Source of the DNA: an uncultured Devosia sp.
GTDB taxonomy: Bacteria > Pseudomonadota > Alphaproteobacteria > Rhizobiales > Devosiaceae
Reading direction: 5' to 3'
Assembly (NCBI RefSeq): GCF_946479885.1
Contig: NZ_CAMLHM010000009.1
Coordinates: 1 to 64,000 of the forward strand
Length of the DNA stretch: 64,000 nucleotides
The notes beneath the pieces were generated by a model. That model had not been told where the DNA came from, searched no databases, and worked only from the letters and a program-made list of their open reading frames with translations. Positions 48,176 through 57,277 of this stretch are shown here, one piece after another. The position numbers and the translations under genes are program-made. Position 1 is the first letter of the stretch. Every line of letters starts with the position of its first letter.

Positions 48176-49600
48176 ATGGCAGACATTTCAAAACCCGATC
48201 TCTGCGTCATCGGCGCCGGTGCCCTGGGTATACGTCTCGCGCTGGACGCGCGGCAGCGTGGCCTTGGCGTCGTTCTGGTCAAGCATCCCGGCGCCGACAA
48301 GCTCGATCCGGCCCAGGCCGGCTTGCGCCGCGCTGCATTTCTCGCCAGCGCCGAGCGCGCCCAGGCCCTGCGCACTGCCGGCAGGGTCGGGCTCGACAAT
48401 GCCGAGCCCAAGCCGAACTTCCGGGCCATCGCCGAGCATGCCGCGGCCGTCGCCGATGCAGCGGCGCCGCGTGATTCCGACGAACGCCTTGCGGCCCTGG
48501 GCGTCACGGTGCTGTCGGGCAAGGCCAGCTTTGCCGATCGGCAGACGCTCCGCTGCGGCGACGCCACCATCCGCGCCCGCCAGTTCGCGTTGGCGACCGG
48601 CGCGCAACCGTTGATTCCCGCCTTGCCCGGGCTCGACCAGGTTCCCTATTTCACCCCCGACAGCATTGCCGACAATATCCGCAAGCTCAGCCACCTGGTG
48701 GTCATCGGCGGCACGCCTCATGCCTTCGAGCTGGCCCAGGCCTATCGCCGGCTGGGCTCCGCGGTCACCATCGTGCCCCAGGGCGGCCTGCTGCCTGGCT
48801 TCGATCCCGAACTGACAGCTATCCTGCTGCGCGCCCTGCGCGAGGAGGGCGTCACCATTCGCGGCGATGCCGAGGTCGCCGCCATCGTGCCGCGCAACCA
48901 GGGCACCGGCATCACCCTGCGCGTCGCCGACGCCGAGGAGAGCCTCGACGTTTCCCACATCCTGGTTGCCATGGGCCAGGTGCCAGACCTCGACGATTCC
49001 CTGCTCGGCGCGCTCAAGCTGCGGCGCGATCGCCAGCGCCCCGATCATCTGCTGCTGGGCGCCGACGGACAAACCTCCAATGGTCGCGTCAGCGCCATTG
49101 GCGGTGCTGCTGGCGAGCACCAGCCCCATATCGCGGTCCGGCAGGCGAGCCTGCTGGTCGAGCGGCTGCTGGGCGTCGGCGCCGGTCGCCTCGAGCCGCT
49201 GCATCTGCCCAGGCACGTGGCCACCCAGCCGGCCCTGGCGCAGGTTGGCCTCGATTCGACGCGCGCGCTGCGGTCGGACCAGCTCGTGCTGCGCGCCAAC
49301 CTGGCCGAGACCGATGCCGCGCAGGCAATCGGCGCGCCATCGGGCGCCGTCCGCCTCGTGGCCAATCGCAATGGCGCCGTCCTCGGCGCCGGTGTCGTGG
49401 GTCCGGGGGCAGGGGAGCTCGCCGCATTGCTGGCTCTGGCCATGGCGCGCGGCCTGCCGCTGGGCGACCTCGGTCGCCTGGCGCTGCCCGAGGCGAGCCT
49501 TGCGGCGACGCTGGTCGATCTGGCGGGCCAGCATCTGGCCCAGCAACCGCGCGCCAGCTGGGCGCGGCGCCTGCCCGCCATCGGCCGCCTCCTGCCCTGA
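48176..49600 (+). CDS. FAD-dependent pyridine nucleotide-disulfide oxidoreductase-like protein lacking redox cysteines
   Basis: 474 residues. FAD motif VIGAGALGIRLALDA, GATGAQP-type region (LATGAQPLIPALPG), the NAD(P) fold VVIGGTPHAFELAQAYRRLGS and a C-terminal dimerisation domain mark the MerA/lipoamide dehydrogenase family. The redox pair CxxxxC expected near residue 45 is absent (that stretch reads AGLRRAAF), and the second FAD motif is altered (SAIGGAAGEHQP). So it is unlikely to reduce disulfides and may be a divergent NAD(P)H oxidase or degenerate. A sensor kinase follows 52 bp later. Confidence 0.82.
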   Translation: MADISKPDLCVIGAGALGIRLALDARQRGLGVVLVKHPGADKLDPAQAGLRRAAFLASAERAQALRTAGRVGLDNAEPKPNFRAIAEHAAAVADAAAPRDSDERLAALGVTVLSGKASFADRQTLRCGDATIRARQFALATGAQPLIPALPGLDQVPYFTPDSIADNIRKLSHLVVIGGTPHAFELAQAYRRLGSAVTIVPQGGLLPGFDPELTAILLRALREEGVTIRGDAEVAAIVPRNQGTGITLRVADAEESLDVSHILVAMGQVPDLDDSLLGALKLRRDRQRPDHLLLGADGQTSNGRVSAIGGAAGEHQPHIAVRQASLLVERLLGVGAGRLEPLHLPRHVATQPALAQVGLDSTRALRSDQLVLRANLAETDAAQAIGAPSGAVRLVANRNGAVLGAGVVGPGAGELAALLALAMARGLPLGDLGRLALPEASLAATLVDLAGQHLAQQPRASWARRLPAIGRLLP

Positions 49601-49652
49601 TCCGCCTATCGGGGGCTTACGCCTTGGCCGCCATTGCCTATAATGGCTTGAA

Positions 49653-51083
49653 ATGAAAGCCGAACGCCGCGTTTTGCCCAGCCGATTCTCCGGCCTCTCG
49701 ATCAAGCTCATCGCCACCATTATCGCGGTGATACTTCTGGTCGAGATCGTGGTCTATCTGCCCTCGCTTGCTGCTTTCCGCGCGAGCTGGCTCGACGACC
49801 GGCTGCGCGTCGGCGTGGTCGCGGCCCGCGTCCTCGATGCCGTTCCCGATGTCATGGCGGTGCCGCGCGAACTGACCGATCGGCTGCTGACCTCGGCCGG
49901 CGCCAATGCCATCGTCTATCGCCGCCAGGGCCAGAGCCAGCTGATCGAGCTGGCCAGCCCCGTGCGGCCCGATCTCGTGGTCACCGCCGACATGCGCCAG
50001 GCCGATCTGATGACGCTGATATCGGGCGCACTCGACACGCTCTTCGCCGATCCCGACCGCACCCTGCGCATTGTCGGCCAGGGCGATCTGGACGACAGCC
50101 TGGTTGAATTGCTCATGTCCGAACGCCCGCTGCGTCAGGACATGCTGGCCTATTCCCGCCAGATCGGCATCGTCTCGCTCGCCATCGCCGCCATTACCGC
50201 GGTGGCGCTCTATCTTCTGGCCAGCTACCTCTTCATCTATCCGGTGCGCCGGCTGACGCAGAACATGCTCGCCTTCCGCCAGGAACCCGAAAACGCCACC
50301 CGCATCATCATACCGTCCGCCCGGCGCGACGAAATCGGCACCGTCGAGCGTGAGCTGGCGGCGATGGAATCCGATCTCTTCTCCATGCTGCGCCAGCGCC
50401 GGCATCTGGCCGACCTCGGCCTGGCCGTGGCCAAGATCAACCACGATCTGCGCAACACCCTGACCTCGGCGCAATTGCTGTCCGACCAGGTGGCGACGCT
50501 CGATGATCCCAAGGTGCAGCGGCTGGCCCCGCGACTCGTCACCACGCTCGACAAGGCCATCGGCTTCGCCCAGTCCGTGCTCGATTATGGCCGGGAAACC
50601 GCGGCGCCGCCCATCATGGCGCCGACCGTCATTGCCACCCTGGTCGACGACGCGGCCTTCGAGGCCAGGCTGGTCGGTCATCCCGTCATCGCCTTCACCA
50701 ATGCCACGCCCGACATTCTCATGCTCAATGTCGATGCGGGCCAACTGGGTCGGGTGCTGCTCAATCTGCTCAAGAATGCCCGCGAGGCGCTGGAGGCGGC
50801 CGGGAGCACCATCGCCGCGCCGGAGGTATCGGTCACCGCGAGCCAGGATGCCGAGGCCGTCACCATCGCCGTCAGCGACAATGGCCCCGGCCTGGCCCCG
50901 CGCGCCCGCGCCAATCTCTTCGTCGCCTTCGAGGGTTCGGCCCGATCCGGCGGCACCGGGCTGGGCCTCGCCATCGCCCGCGAAATCACCGAGGCGCATG
51001 GCGGGCGGCTGCTCTTGGCCGAGCAGCCGCAGGGCACCCGGTTCGAGCTGATTTTCCCGGTCAGCCTGCTTGTCCGGCCCTGA
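49653..51083 (+). CDS. Sensor histidine kinase (orphan)
   Basis: 476 residues. Membrane segments at about 16-38 and 171-196 flank a periplasmic sensor region; a HAMP-like linker follows. Phospho-acceptor His264 is in KINHDLRNTL; the ATPase has N-box LLNLLKNAREAL, G1 DNGPGL and G2 GGTGLGLAIA. The H-box has Asp after His, as in HisKA variants common in Hyphomicrobiales. No response regulator is encoded within 7 kb, so its partner is elsewhere. The signal sensed is unknown. Confidence 0.9.
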   Translation: MKAERRVLPSRFSGLSIKLIATIIAVILLVEIVVYLPSLAAFRASWLDDRLRVGVVAARVLDAVPDVMAVPRELTDRLLTSAGANAIVYRRQGQSQLIELASPVRPDLVVTADMRQADLMTLISGALDTLFADPDRTLRIVGQGDLDDSLVELLMSERPLRQDMLAYSRQIGIVSLAIAAITAVALYLLASYLFIYPVRRLTQNMLAFRQEPENATRIIIPSARRDEIGTVERELAAMESDLFSMLRQRRHLADLGLAVAKINHDLRNTLTSAQLLSDQVATLDDPKVQRLAPRLVTTLDKAIGFAQSVLDYGRETAAPPIMAPTVIATLVDDAAFEARLVGHPVIAFTNATPDILMLNVDAGQLGRVLLNLLKNAREALEAAGSTIAAPEVSVTASQDAEAVTIAVSDNGPGLAPRARANLFVAFEGSARSGGTGLGLAIAREITEAHGGRLLLAEQPQGTRFELIFPVSLLVRP

Positions 51084-51118
51084 TGCCGGCCTCTGGCGAA
51101 AAACTGTCATCTGCGCGC

Positions 51119-51147
51119 TTGCCAAGCCGGAACCGCCCATGTATGGG
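51119..51147 (+). promoter_or_regulatory. Candidate promoter of tRNA-Arg
   Basis: TTGCCA (51119-51124) and TATGGG (51142-51147) are spaced by 17 bp, about 65 nt before the tRNA. Confidence 0.4.
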
Positions 51148-51212
51148 TTGCGCCGCTTCAGGACGTTGAGCGTTTCGCCTCCGCCCTGAACCGCCGATCC
51201 TGTCGGCAGTGC

Positions 51213-51289
51213 GCGCCCTTAGCTCAGCTGGATAGAGCACCAGACTACGAATCTGGGGGTCAGGAGTTCGAATCTCTTAGGGCGCGCCA
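51213..51289 (+). tRNA. tRNA-Arg (anticodon ACG)
   Basis: A full cloverleaf: acceptor GCGCCCT/AGGGCGC, D-arm with AGCTCAGCTGGATAGAGCA, anticodon stem CCAGA/TCTGG with loop CTACGAA (ACG at 51247-51249), T-arm with GTTCGAATC and encoded CCA at 51287-51289. The wobble A is normally deaminated to inosine by TadA, so it reads CGU, CGC and CGA. No direct copy of its 3' end is seen elsewhere in the window. Confidence 0.97.
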
Positions 51290-51361
51290 AATCTTCTCTC
51301 AACGACATCGACGCCTCGGCCGTCATTAAGGCTGCGATAGCCGCTCCGTCGTTGGCGGCGA

Positions 51362-53188
51362 CTAGAACTCGTCCCAGTCCGCCTTGATCGCCGTGTTGCC
51401 GCGGCTGAGATAGGTGGCCGCCGCCGATTTGACCCGCGCCTGTGCCTTGGCCGCGGGAGCGGGGCTGGCCGCGCGGGCCGGTTGCCGGCGCTCCGGCAGG
51501 GGCGCCTCGCCGTCAACGATAAAAACTTCCACGATCTGGTCGAGTTCGCGTGCCTGCGCCTCGGTCTGCTCGATCGCGGCATTGGTCTCCTCGACCAGTG
51601 CCGAATTGTGCTGGGTCATTTCATCCATCTGGCGGATGGCCGTGGTGACTTCCGAGATGGCGCCCGATTGCGCCCGCGTCGCCTGGGTAATGCCGTCGGT
51701 GAGCTGGGTGCTCTCCCTGATGCCATCGAGCATGGCCGCCAGCTTGCTGGTGGCTTCGGCCACCAGGCGGCTGCCGCCGGACACTTCGGTGGCCGATTGT
51801 TCGATCAGGATCTTGACCTCCGATGACGCGCTGGCCGCCGACTGGGCCAGCCGCCGCACTTCCACGGCCACCACGGCAAAGCCCTTGCCGGCGTCTCCGG
51901 CCCGCGCCGCTTCCACCGACGCATTGAGCGCCAGAAGGTTGGTCTGGAAGGCGATGTCGTCGATCATGCCGATGATATTGGAGATCTTGCCCGACGAGGT
52001 GGAGATGCGCTCCATCGCCGCGTTGGACTGCTTCATCACCTCGCCGGTCTCTTCGGCGGTGTGGGACACTTGCTGGGCCTTGGTGTTGGCCTGGTCCGCG
52101 CGGCGGGCATTTTCGCCGACGGTGGTGGCCAGCTGCTCCATGGCCGCAGTGGTCTCTTCGATCGCCGCCGCCTGCTTGGTGGTGCGCTCGCTGAGATCGT
52201 TTGCCCCGGTCAGGATTTCCTCAGTCGCGGTGCGCAAGGCCCGGGACGTATCGCGCAGCCGGCTGACGATGCCCGAGAACTTTGCCACGGTCTCGTTGAA
52301 TGCCGTGCGGACTTCTTCGAGCTCGCCGATGAACCTGGTGTCGATCCGCGCCGTCAGGTCGCCGCCCGCGAGCTTCTCCAGCCCAATGCCAAGCAGGTTG
52401 ACTGCTGACTTCCGGCCGGTGACGTCGGTGGCAAATTTCACCACCTTGTAGGGTTTGCCGTTGAGGTCGAGGATCGGGTTGTACGACGCCTGGATCCAGA
52501 CCTCCCGGCCGCCCTTGCCCAGGCGCAGATATTCGGCGGCCTGGTATTCGCCCCGGCCCAATCCGTCCCAGAAGCGGCGATATTCGTCGCTGTTGGCATA
52601 GCTGGGTTCAACGAACATCCGGTGGTGGCGCCCCTGGATTTCACTCAGTTGATAGCCCAGGGCGGCGCAGAAATTGGCGTTGGCGGTCAGCACCTCGCCG
52701 GCCATGTTGAATTCGATCACCGCCTGGGATTTCGCAATGGCTGCCAATTGGCCCTGGGCGTCGGCGGCGGCCAGCTTCTGCGCCGTCACGTCGCTCGCGA
52801 TCTTGACCACCCTGCTCAGCTTGCCATTGGCATCAAAGACGGGGTTGTACGAGGCCTGGATCCAGACCTCCCGGCCGCCCTTGCCGACCCGCTTATACTC
52901 GGCGGCGTCGAATTGGCCCTTGCGCAGCCGCTCCCAGAACGCCTGGTACTCGGCGCTTGCCGCATAGGCAGGCTCGACGAACATCCGGTGGTGCTGGCCG
53001 ACAATCTCGGCCAGTTCATAGCCCAGCAGGCTGAGGAAATTGGCATTGGCCCGTATCACCGTGCCGTCGAGATTGAACTCGATGATCGCCTGCGAGTTCG
53101 AGATCGCCTCGAGTGCCGCGTGATCTGCCAATAGCGCCGCGGCCTTTGCGCCGCCAAGCATACCGAACGCCATTTTCGGTTTCCTCAT
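51362..53188 (-). CDS. Methyl-accepting chemotaxis protein with tandem PAS domains, soluble
   Basis: 608 residues. Two very similar PAS domains (about 24-135 and 148-260; both contain [15 protein letters not shown]) suggest an internal duplication. A HAMP-like linker and a long MA signalling domain (about 320-570) with the hairpin tip [21 protein letters not shown] follow. There is no membrane segment, so it is cytoplasmic. The last residues DWDEF resemble the C-terminal pentapeptide (NWETF in E. coli) that tethers CheR/CheB. No other che genes are in the window. PAS ligands may be heme, FAD or small molecules. Confidence 0.92.
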   Translation of the reverse strand: MRKPKMAFGMLGGAKAAALLADHAALEAISNSQAIIEFNLDGTVIRANANFLSLLGYELAEIVGQHHRMFVEPAYAASAEYQAFWERLRKGQFDAAEYKRVGKGGREVWIQASYNPVFDANGKLSRVVKIASDVTAQKLAAADAQGQLAAIAKSQAVIEFNMAGEVLTANANFCAALGYQLSEIQGRHHRMFVEPSYANSDEYRRFWDGLGRGEYQAAEYLRLGKGGREVWIQASYNPILDLNGKPYKVVKFATDVTGRKSAVNLLGIGLEKLAGGDLTARIDTRFIGELEEVRTAFNETVAKFSGIVSRLRDTSRALRTATEEILTGANDLSERTTKQAAAIEETTAAMEQLATTVGENARRADQANTKAQQVSHTAEETGEVMKQSNAAMERISTSSGKISNIIGMIDDIAFQTNLLALNASVEAARAGDAGKGFAVVAVEVRRLAQSAASASSEVKILIEQSATEVSGGSRLVAEATSKLAAMLDGIRESTQLTDGITQATRAQSGAISEVTTAIRQMDEMTQHNSALVEETNAAIEQTEAQARELDQIVEVFIVDGEAPLPERRQPARAASPAPAAKAQARVKSAAATYLSRGNTAIKADWDEF

Positions 53189-53272
53189 CCAAAGGTCAAT
53201 GAAACCTAAATACCTGCCGTGGACGAATTTATTGTTAACGACCTCTTGCCATTGCCACCACGCCGCGCAGGC

Positions 53273-54130
53273 CTAGCCTGCAAAGATGCTCACCGGCACG
53301 CCGGGCGTCTCGGTTCGGAAACTGACAATGCCGTCGCGCCCCGCCTCGTCCGATCCGGAATTGAGGCTGGTTACGAAGATGGTTCGCCCGTCAGCCCCGC
53401 CAAAGCAGGGCATGGTCGGGTGCTGCAGCGGCAGGTCCACCCAGCCGAGCAGGGCGCCGTCGGCCGAAAAGCGATTGATGCGCCCGGCTGACGGACCCGC
53501 CGACCAGTAGATACCGTCCTCATCGCAGGCGCCGCCATCGGGCCTGCCATTAGGCAGGTCCTGGTCGCGCAGCCGGCGCCGGTTGGACACCGCCCCGCTG
53601 GCGGCGTCGAAATCCCAGCAGTCGAGCCACATCCCGCCACGCGAATCCGAATGGTAGAGCCGGGTGCACGCCGCGTTCCAGGCGAGACCGTTGGAGATGG
53701 CGATGCCCTCGGCGATTGTCCGCACCGAGCCGTCCGGCCCGACGCGATAGAGCTTTGCCGCGTCGCCATCGGCGTCCATGCTGCCGACCCAGAACGCCCC
53801 ATCAGGCCCCACCTTGCCATCGTTGAGGCGCATCGACGACTTGGCATGGGTCACCGACGCCACGATCGTGCGGGCGCCGCTTTGCGGGTCAAACAGCACC
53901 ACATCGCTGCGCAGGGCCACCACCAGCCTGCCATTGCGGGCCAGTCCGAAGCTGGGCACCGGTTCGCCGAAGGTCCAGCTCTGGCGGGCGCCGCTGGCCA
54001 GGTCCAGCGCGTGGATCACCCCGGCGGGGATATCGCACCATAGCAGGCGCTGCCGGTCCGCGTCCCAGACCGGGCTCTCGCCCACCCCGAAGCGCTCCCG
54101 CACGACGAAGCTGATCTCAGGCTGGGTCAT
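53273..54130 (-). CDS. SMP-30/gluconolactonase-family lactonase
   Basis: 285 residues forming a six-bladed propeller: GESPVWDADRQRLLWCDIPAG at the start, RLNDGKVGPDGAFWVGSMD with metal-ligand Asn and Asp, and ISNGLAWN plus DGGACDEDGIYWSA. The family hydrolyses sugar lactones with a divalent metal. It overlaps the GntR gene by ATGA and sits beside uronate dehydrogenase and KdgD genes, so it may open the aldarolactone made by uronate dehydrogenase. That role is inferred from context. Confidence 0.92.
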   Translation of the reverse strand: MTQPEISFVVRERFGVGESPVWDADRQRLLWCDIPAGVIHALDLASGARQSWTFGEPVPSFGLARNGRLVVALRSDVVLFDPQSGARTIVASVTHAKSSMRLNDGKVGPDGAFWVGSMDADGDAAKLYRVGPDGSVRTIAEGIAISNGLAWNAACTRLYHSDSRGGMWLDCWDFDAASGAVSNRRRLRDQDLPNGRPDGGACDEDGIYWSAGPSAGRINRFSADGALLGWVDLPLQHPTMPCFGGADGRTIFVTSLNSGSDEAGRDGIVSFRTETPGVPVSIFAG

Positions 54131-54858
54131 GGCGTCTCGCTGTCGAGGTCATGCGCCAGGCTCCATTCGCGATAGCGCCGCCGGCCGCCCTCCAGATGCT
54201 GCCGCATCGCCGCCCTGGCATCGTCGGCGCGCCGCTCGCTGATGGCGTCGAAGATGCGCCGATGCTCGCTCTGGATATTGTCGAGAAATTCGGCCTTGTC
54301 CTTCTCGTCGGTGAAGCTGGCGCGCAGCGCGCGGCGCGGGATCAGCCGCTCCCCCATCTCGTCGACAAACAGGCGAAACCGCGTATTGTTGGTGGCGTCG
54401 GCAATGGCGCGGTGAAAGCTGCGATCGGCGTCGGTGGCCAGCGTATTGTCCTCCAGGTGCCGGGCGAACTGGCTCATCGCCTGTTCCATGCGCAGCAGAT
54501 TGGTTTCGGTGCGGCGCTCGGCCGCCAGGCCCGCTGCCTCGATTTCGACGCTCATGCGGAATTCCATGAAGTCGAGCACCTCGCCGATGTCCTGGGGCGC
54601 TTCCATCAGCATTGAGCCGCCCACCGGCTTGGGCGGCTCGCTGACATAGACGCCGCTGCCACGCAGCGAGCGCAGCCGTCCTTCGGCCTTGAGGCTGGCA
54701 ATCGCTTCGCGCACCACGGTGCGGCTTACCGAGAACCGCGCGCACAATTGGTCCGATGGCGGCAGCTTGTCGCCGGGCTGCAACCCGTCCTCGGCGATCA
54801 GTCGGACCAGGCCGGTTTTGACCCGATCGGTCAGCCGCGGGGCTTCGATTTCCGCCAT
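54127..54858 (-). CDS. FadR/GntR-family transcriptional regulator
   Basis: 243 residues. N-terminal winged helix (LQPGDKLPPSDQLCARFSVSRTVVREAIASLKAEG with recognition part SRTVVREAIASL) and a C-terminal FCD ligand domain with metal-binding His residues (FHRAIADATNN, HRRIFDAI). It is cotranscribed with the lactonase and divergent from the mannonate dehydratase-like gene, and it probably controls the uronate cluster in response to a sugar acid. Confidence 0.92.
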   Translation of the reverse strand: MAEIEAPRLTDRVKTGLVRLIAEDGLQPGDKLPPSDQLCARFSVSRTVVREAIASLKAEGRLRSLRGSGVYVSEPPKPVGGSMLMEAPQDIGEVLDFMEFRMSVEIEAAGLAAERRTETNLLRMEQAMSQFARHLEDNTLATDADRSFHRAIADATNNTRFRLFVDEMGERLIPRRALRASFTDEKDKAEFLDNIQSEHRRIFDAISERRADDARAAMRQHLEGGRRRYREWSLAHDLDSETP

Positions 54859-55085
54859 AGTCTCGCCTGCCCCTCACCTGCGTCTCATGCGTGTCGCATC
54901 ATGTGAACCTATTGGCCCGACATGCGGCAGTACATCGAATGGCATGTTACGCAAATCTGTCATCCTGCGGTAGCTGCCACAGCCTTCGTTCCCACGCAAA
55001 ACACCGCTTCTGAGCATTCTGCTTGTAGCAAGGCAAAATCTTTCATACAACTTTTGAGAAATCAAAAAACGTACGAGGTCGGTCA

Positions 55086-56093
55086 ATGTATGTGGGCACC
55101 CAACTGAGTGGCAACGACGTCGAACGACTGGGCGATCGCTACCTGCGGCAGCTTGCGCAACTGGGCCTTGTCCACGTCTGCATCGATCCACCCGGCAGCG
55201 CCTATGGCTGGACGCGCGACGTGCTGCGCCGCCACATCGATCGCGTAGAGGCGGCGGGCCTCGTCCTCGACATGGTACAATTACCGCTCCCGTCCTCGGG
55301 CATCGACAAGCCCCATGGCGCGCCCGGCATCGTGCTGGGTGAGGCGGAGCGGGATCGTGAGATCGACGGCATTTGTCGCCTGATCGAAGATCTCAGCGCC
55401 ATGGGCATCGGCGCCGCCAAGTACAATTTCAACCTGCTGGGTATTCCGCGGACGCCGTCAGAACGGGGTCGCGGTGGCGCCATCATGTCGACCTTCCGCG
55501 CCGATCAGGCCGCCGATAGCGACGTTCCCACGCGGGCAGGGCAGGTCAGTGCCGACCAGATGTGGGAGCGCATCACCTACTTCCTCGAGCGCGTGGTGCC
55601 GGTCGCTGAAGCCAGCAAGTTGCGCCTGGCCTGCCATCCGCATGATCCGATGACCCCGCCCGGCTACAAGGGCATGGAGCACCGCGTGCTGAGCACCGCC
55701 GAGGGTCTCAAGAAGTTCGTTTCCATCGCCGAAAGCCCCTATCATGGGCTCAATTTCTGCCAGGGCACCATCGCTGAAAGCCTCGAGAATCCGCGCGAGG
55801 AGATTGGCGACATCATCCGCTGGTTCGGCGAGCGCAAGAAGATCTTCAACGTCCACTTCCGCAACATCAAGGGCGGGCGCTACTCGTTTACCGAGGAATT
55901 CGCCGATGCCGGCGACATGGACATGCCGGCCGCGCTCCGCCTCTACAAGGAGCTGGGCGTCGACTGCATGATCATGCCCGACCATGTGCCCGAGATCGAC
56001 GGCGAGGCGCCCTTCGAAACCGCCTTCGCCTTCAGCTTCGGCTACATCATCGCCTTGTTCCAGGCCAATGGTTGGGACCCTTACGGGCGGTAA
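55086..56093 (+). CDS. Mannonate dehydratase-like protein (UxuA family)
   Basis: 335 residues with a TIM-barrel fold. LACHPHDPM, NFCQGT, FNVHFRNIKG and MIMPDHVPEIDG carry the metal ligands (Cys, His, Asp, His) of UxuA, which dehydrates D-mannonate to 2-keto-3-deoxygluconate. It is shorter than E. coli UxuA (394), in line with the shorter subgroup. A GAGG site precedes the ATG. It may act on another sugar acid, given its uronate dehydrogenase neighbour. Confidence 0.85.
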   Translation: MYVGTQLSGNDVERLGDRYLRQLAQLGLVHVCIDPPGSAYGWTRDVLRRHIDRVEAAGLVLDMVQLPLPSSGIDKPHGAPGIVLGEAERDREIDGICRLIEDLSAMGIGAAKYNFNLLGIPRTPSERGRGGAIMSTFRADQAADSDVPTRAGQVSADQMWERITYFLERVVPVAEASKLRLACHPHDPMTPPGYKGMEHRVLSTAEGLKKFVSIAESPYHGLNFCQGTIAESLENPREEIGDIIRWFGERKKIFNVHFRNIKGGRYSFTEEFADAGDMDMPAALRLYKELGVDCMIMPDHVPEIDGEAPFETAFAFSFGYIIALFQANGWDPYGR

Positions 56094-56110
56094 ACTCCCC
56101 GATCAATTGC

Positions 56111-56166
56111 CTCTCAGTCGACACCCTCCCCCTTGCGGGGAGGGATCAAGGGTGGGGGAGGTTTGG
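56111..56166. repeat. Single copy of the ~50-bp CTCCCC repeat unit (R6)
   Basis: Begins CTCTCAGTCGACACCC and is identical to the left unit of R3 (27215) over about 49 bp, and to the reverse of the right unit of R2. It lies between the UxuA-like gene and the convergent kdgD. Confidence 0.85.
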
Positions 56167-56207
56167 GCTGGAAAGCTGGTCTTATCGAGGAGTCAAAGGT
56201 CAGGCCG

Positions 56208-57128
56208 TCAGCTATGCGCGGCAATCAGCGCGGCGAGCGTCTCCCGCTCTTCGGCATTGAGCTCGGTCAGCGGCGTCCGCACCTTGCCCGCCGGTTTGCC
56301 GACGATCTCGGCGCCTGCCTTGATCAGCGATACGGCATAGCCGCGCTTGCGGTCGCGCAGGGCGATCAGCGGCAGGTAGAAACTCCTCAGCAGGGTCTGG
56401 ACGGTCTCGTTGTCGCGCTGGCGCACGGCGGTGTAGAAGCGCAGCGCCAGCTCCGGCACGAAGTTGAACACGGCTGAGGAATAGGTGGTGACGCCCATTT
56501 CGAGATAGGGCTGCGCAAACACTTCGGCCGTTGGCAGGCCGCCGATATGCACCAGGCGATCGCCGACACGGCTGGCGATCTGGACCATCAGCTGCAGGTC
56601 GCCGATCCCGTCCTTGTAGCCGATCAGGTTGGGGCACATCTCGGCCAATCGCGCCAGCGAGTCCGGCGTCAGCCTGGTATTGTCGCGCGCATAATAGATC
56701 ACGCCGATCCCCACCGCGTCGCAGATCGCCTTCATATGGGCGATGATGCCCTCCTGCTCGGCAAACATGAGGTAGTGGGGCAGCACCAGGATGCCCGCGG
56801 CGCCAGCCTTTTCGGCGCGCCGCGCCAGATCGACCGCCATGCGCGTGCCATAGCCGACGCCGGCCAGCACCGGGACGTCAGCCGAACTGTTGCGGACTGC
56901 TGTACCGATCACGGCATCATACTCGTCGTAACCGATGGAAAAGAACTCGCCCGTACCGCCGGCCGCGAACAGTCCCGATGCCGGATGGGACGAGAGCCAC
57001 TCCAGCCGCCCGGCATAGGAATCGCGGTCGAACTCACCCGCCGCATCGAAGTCCGTCACCGGGAAGGACAGCAGGCCCGAGCCGATCTTGGCCTTGATTT
57101 CGTCTAGGGTCACGTTGGGCTCCTGCAT
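56208..57128 (-). CDS. kdgD: 5-dehydro-4-deoxyglucarate dehydratase
   Basis: 306 residues of the DHDPS/NAL superfamily. Schiff-base Lys172 is in LIGYKDG, Tyr in IYYARDN assists, and GLLSFPVTDFD plus AAGGTGEFFS are typical of KdgD, which converts 5-dehydro-4-deoxy-glucarate to 2-oxoglutarate semialdehyde, CO2 and water. An internal GTG at 57113 (Val6) has a better ribosome site (AGGAG, 6 nt) than the ATG and may be the real start. Divergent from udh. Confidence 0.93.
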   Translation of the reverse strand: MQEPNVTLDEIKAKIGSGLLSFPVTDFDAAGEFDRDSYAGRLEWLSSHPASGLFAAGGTGEFFSIGYDEYDAVIGTAVRNSSADVPVLAGVGYGTRMAVDLARRAEKAGAAGILVLPHYLMFAEQEGIIAHMKAICDAVGIGVIYYARDNTRLTPDSLARLAEMCPNLIGYKDGIGDLQLMVQIASRVGDRLVHIGGLPTAEVFAQPYLEMGVTTYSSAVFNFVPELALRFYTAVRQRDNETVQTLLRSFYLPLIALRDRKRGYAVSLIKAGAEIVGKPAGKVRTPLTELNAEERETLAALIAAHS

Positions 57129-57230
57129 TCGATAATTAGTATGACTGCTTTGATCTTGCCTCCGCCGGCAGACCCTGTCAACGGCGACAAACTGGCGCGA
57201 TCCACAAAGAAGTATGATTCATAATTGACA
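57124..57230. promoter_or_regulatory. Divergent kdgD/udh promoters with TATGA-T-TCATA operator
   Basis: For kdgD, TTGACA (57176-57181) and CAAGAT (57153-57158) on the minus strand are spaced 17 bp. For udh, TTGACA lies at 57225-57230 with a weak -10. A perfect dyad TATGATTCATA (57213-57223) abuts the udh -35, and a related half-site AGTATGA with ATAATT lies at 57133-57143. A TCATAC half-site is also at 55043 before the UxuA-like gene. Binding by the adjacent GntR protein is inferred. Confidence 0.55.
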
Positions 57231-57277
57231 GCCCCACAGCCCCATCCTAGGCAATAACCCTCCGAAGGACCCAAACC

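Noticed and set aside
51213..51289. tRNA-Arg as an attachment site of an integrated island
   Set aside because: No integrase gene and no direct copy of the tRNA 3' end is visible in the window.
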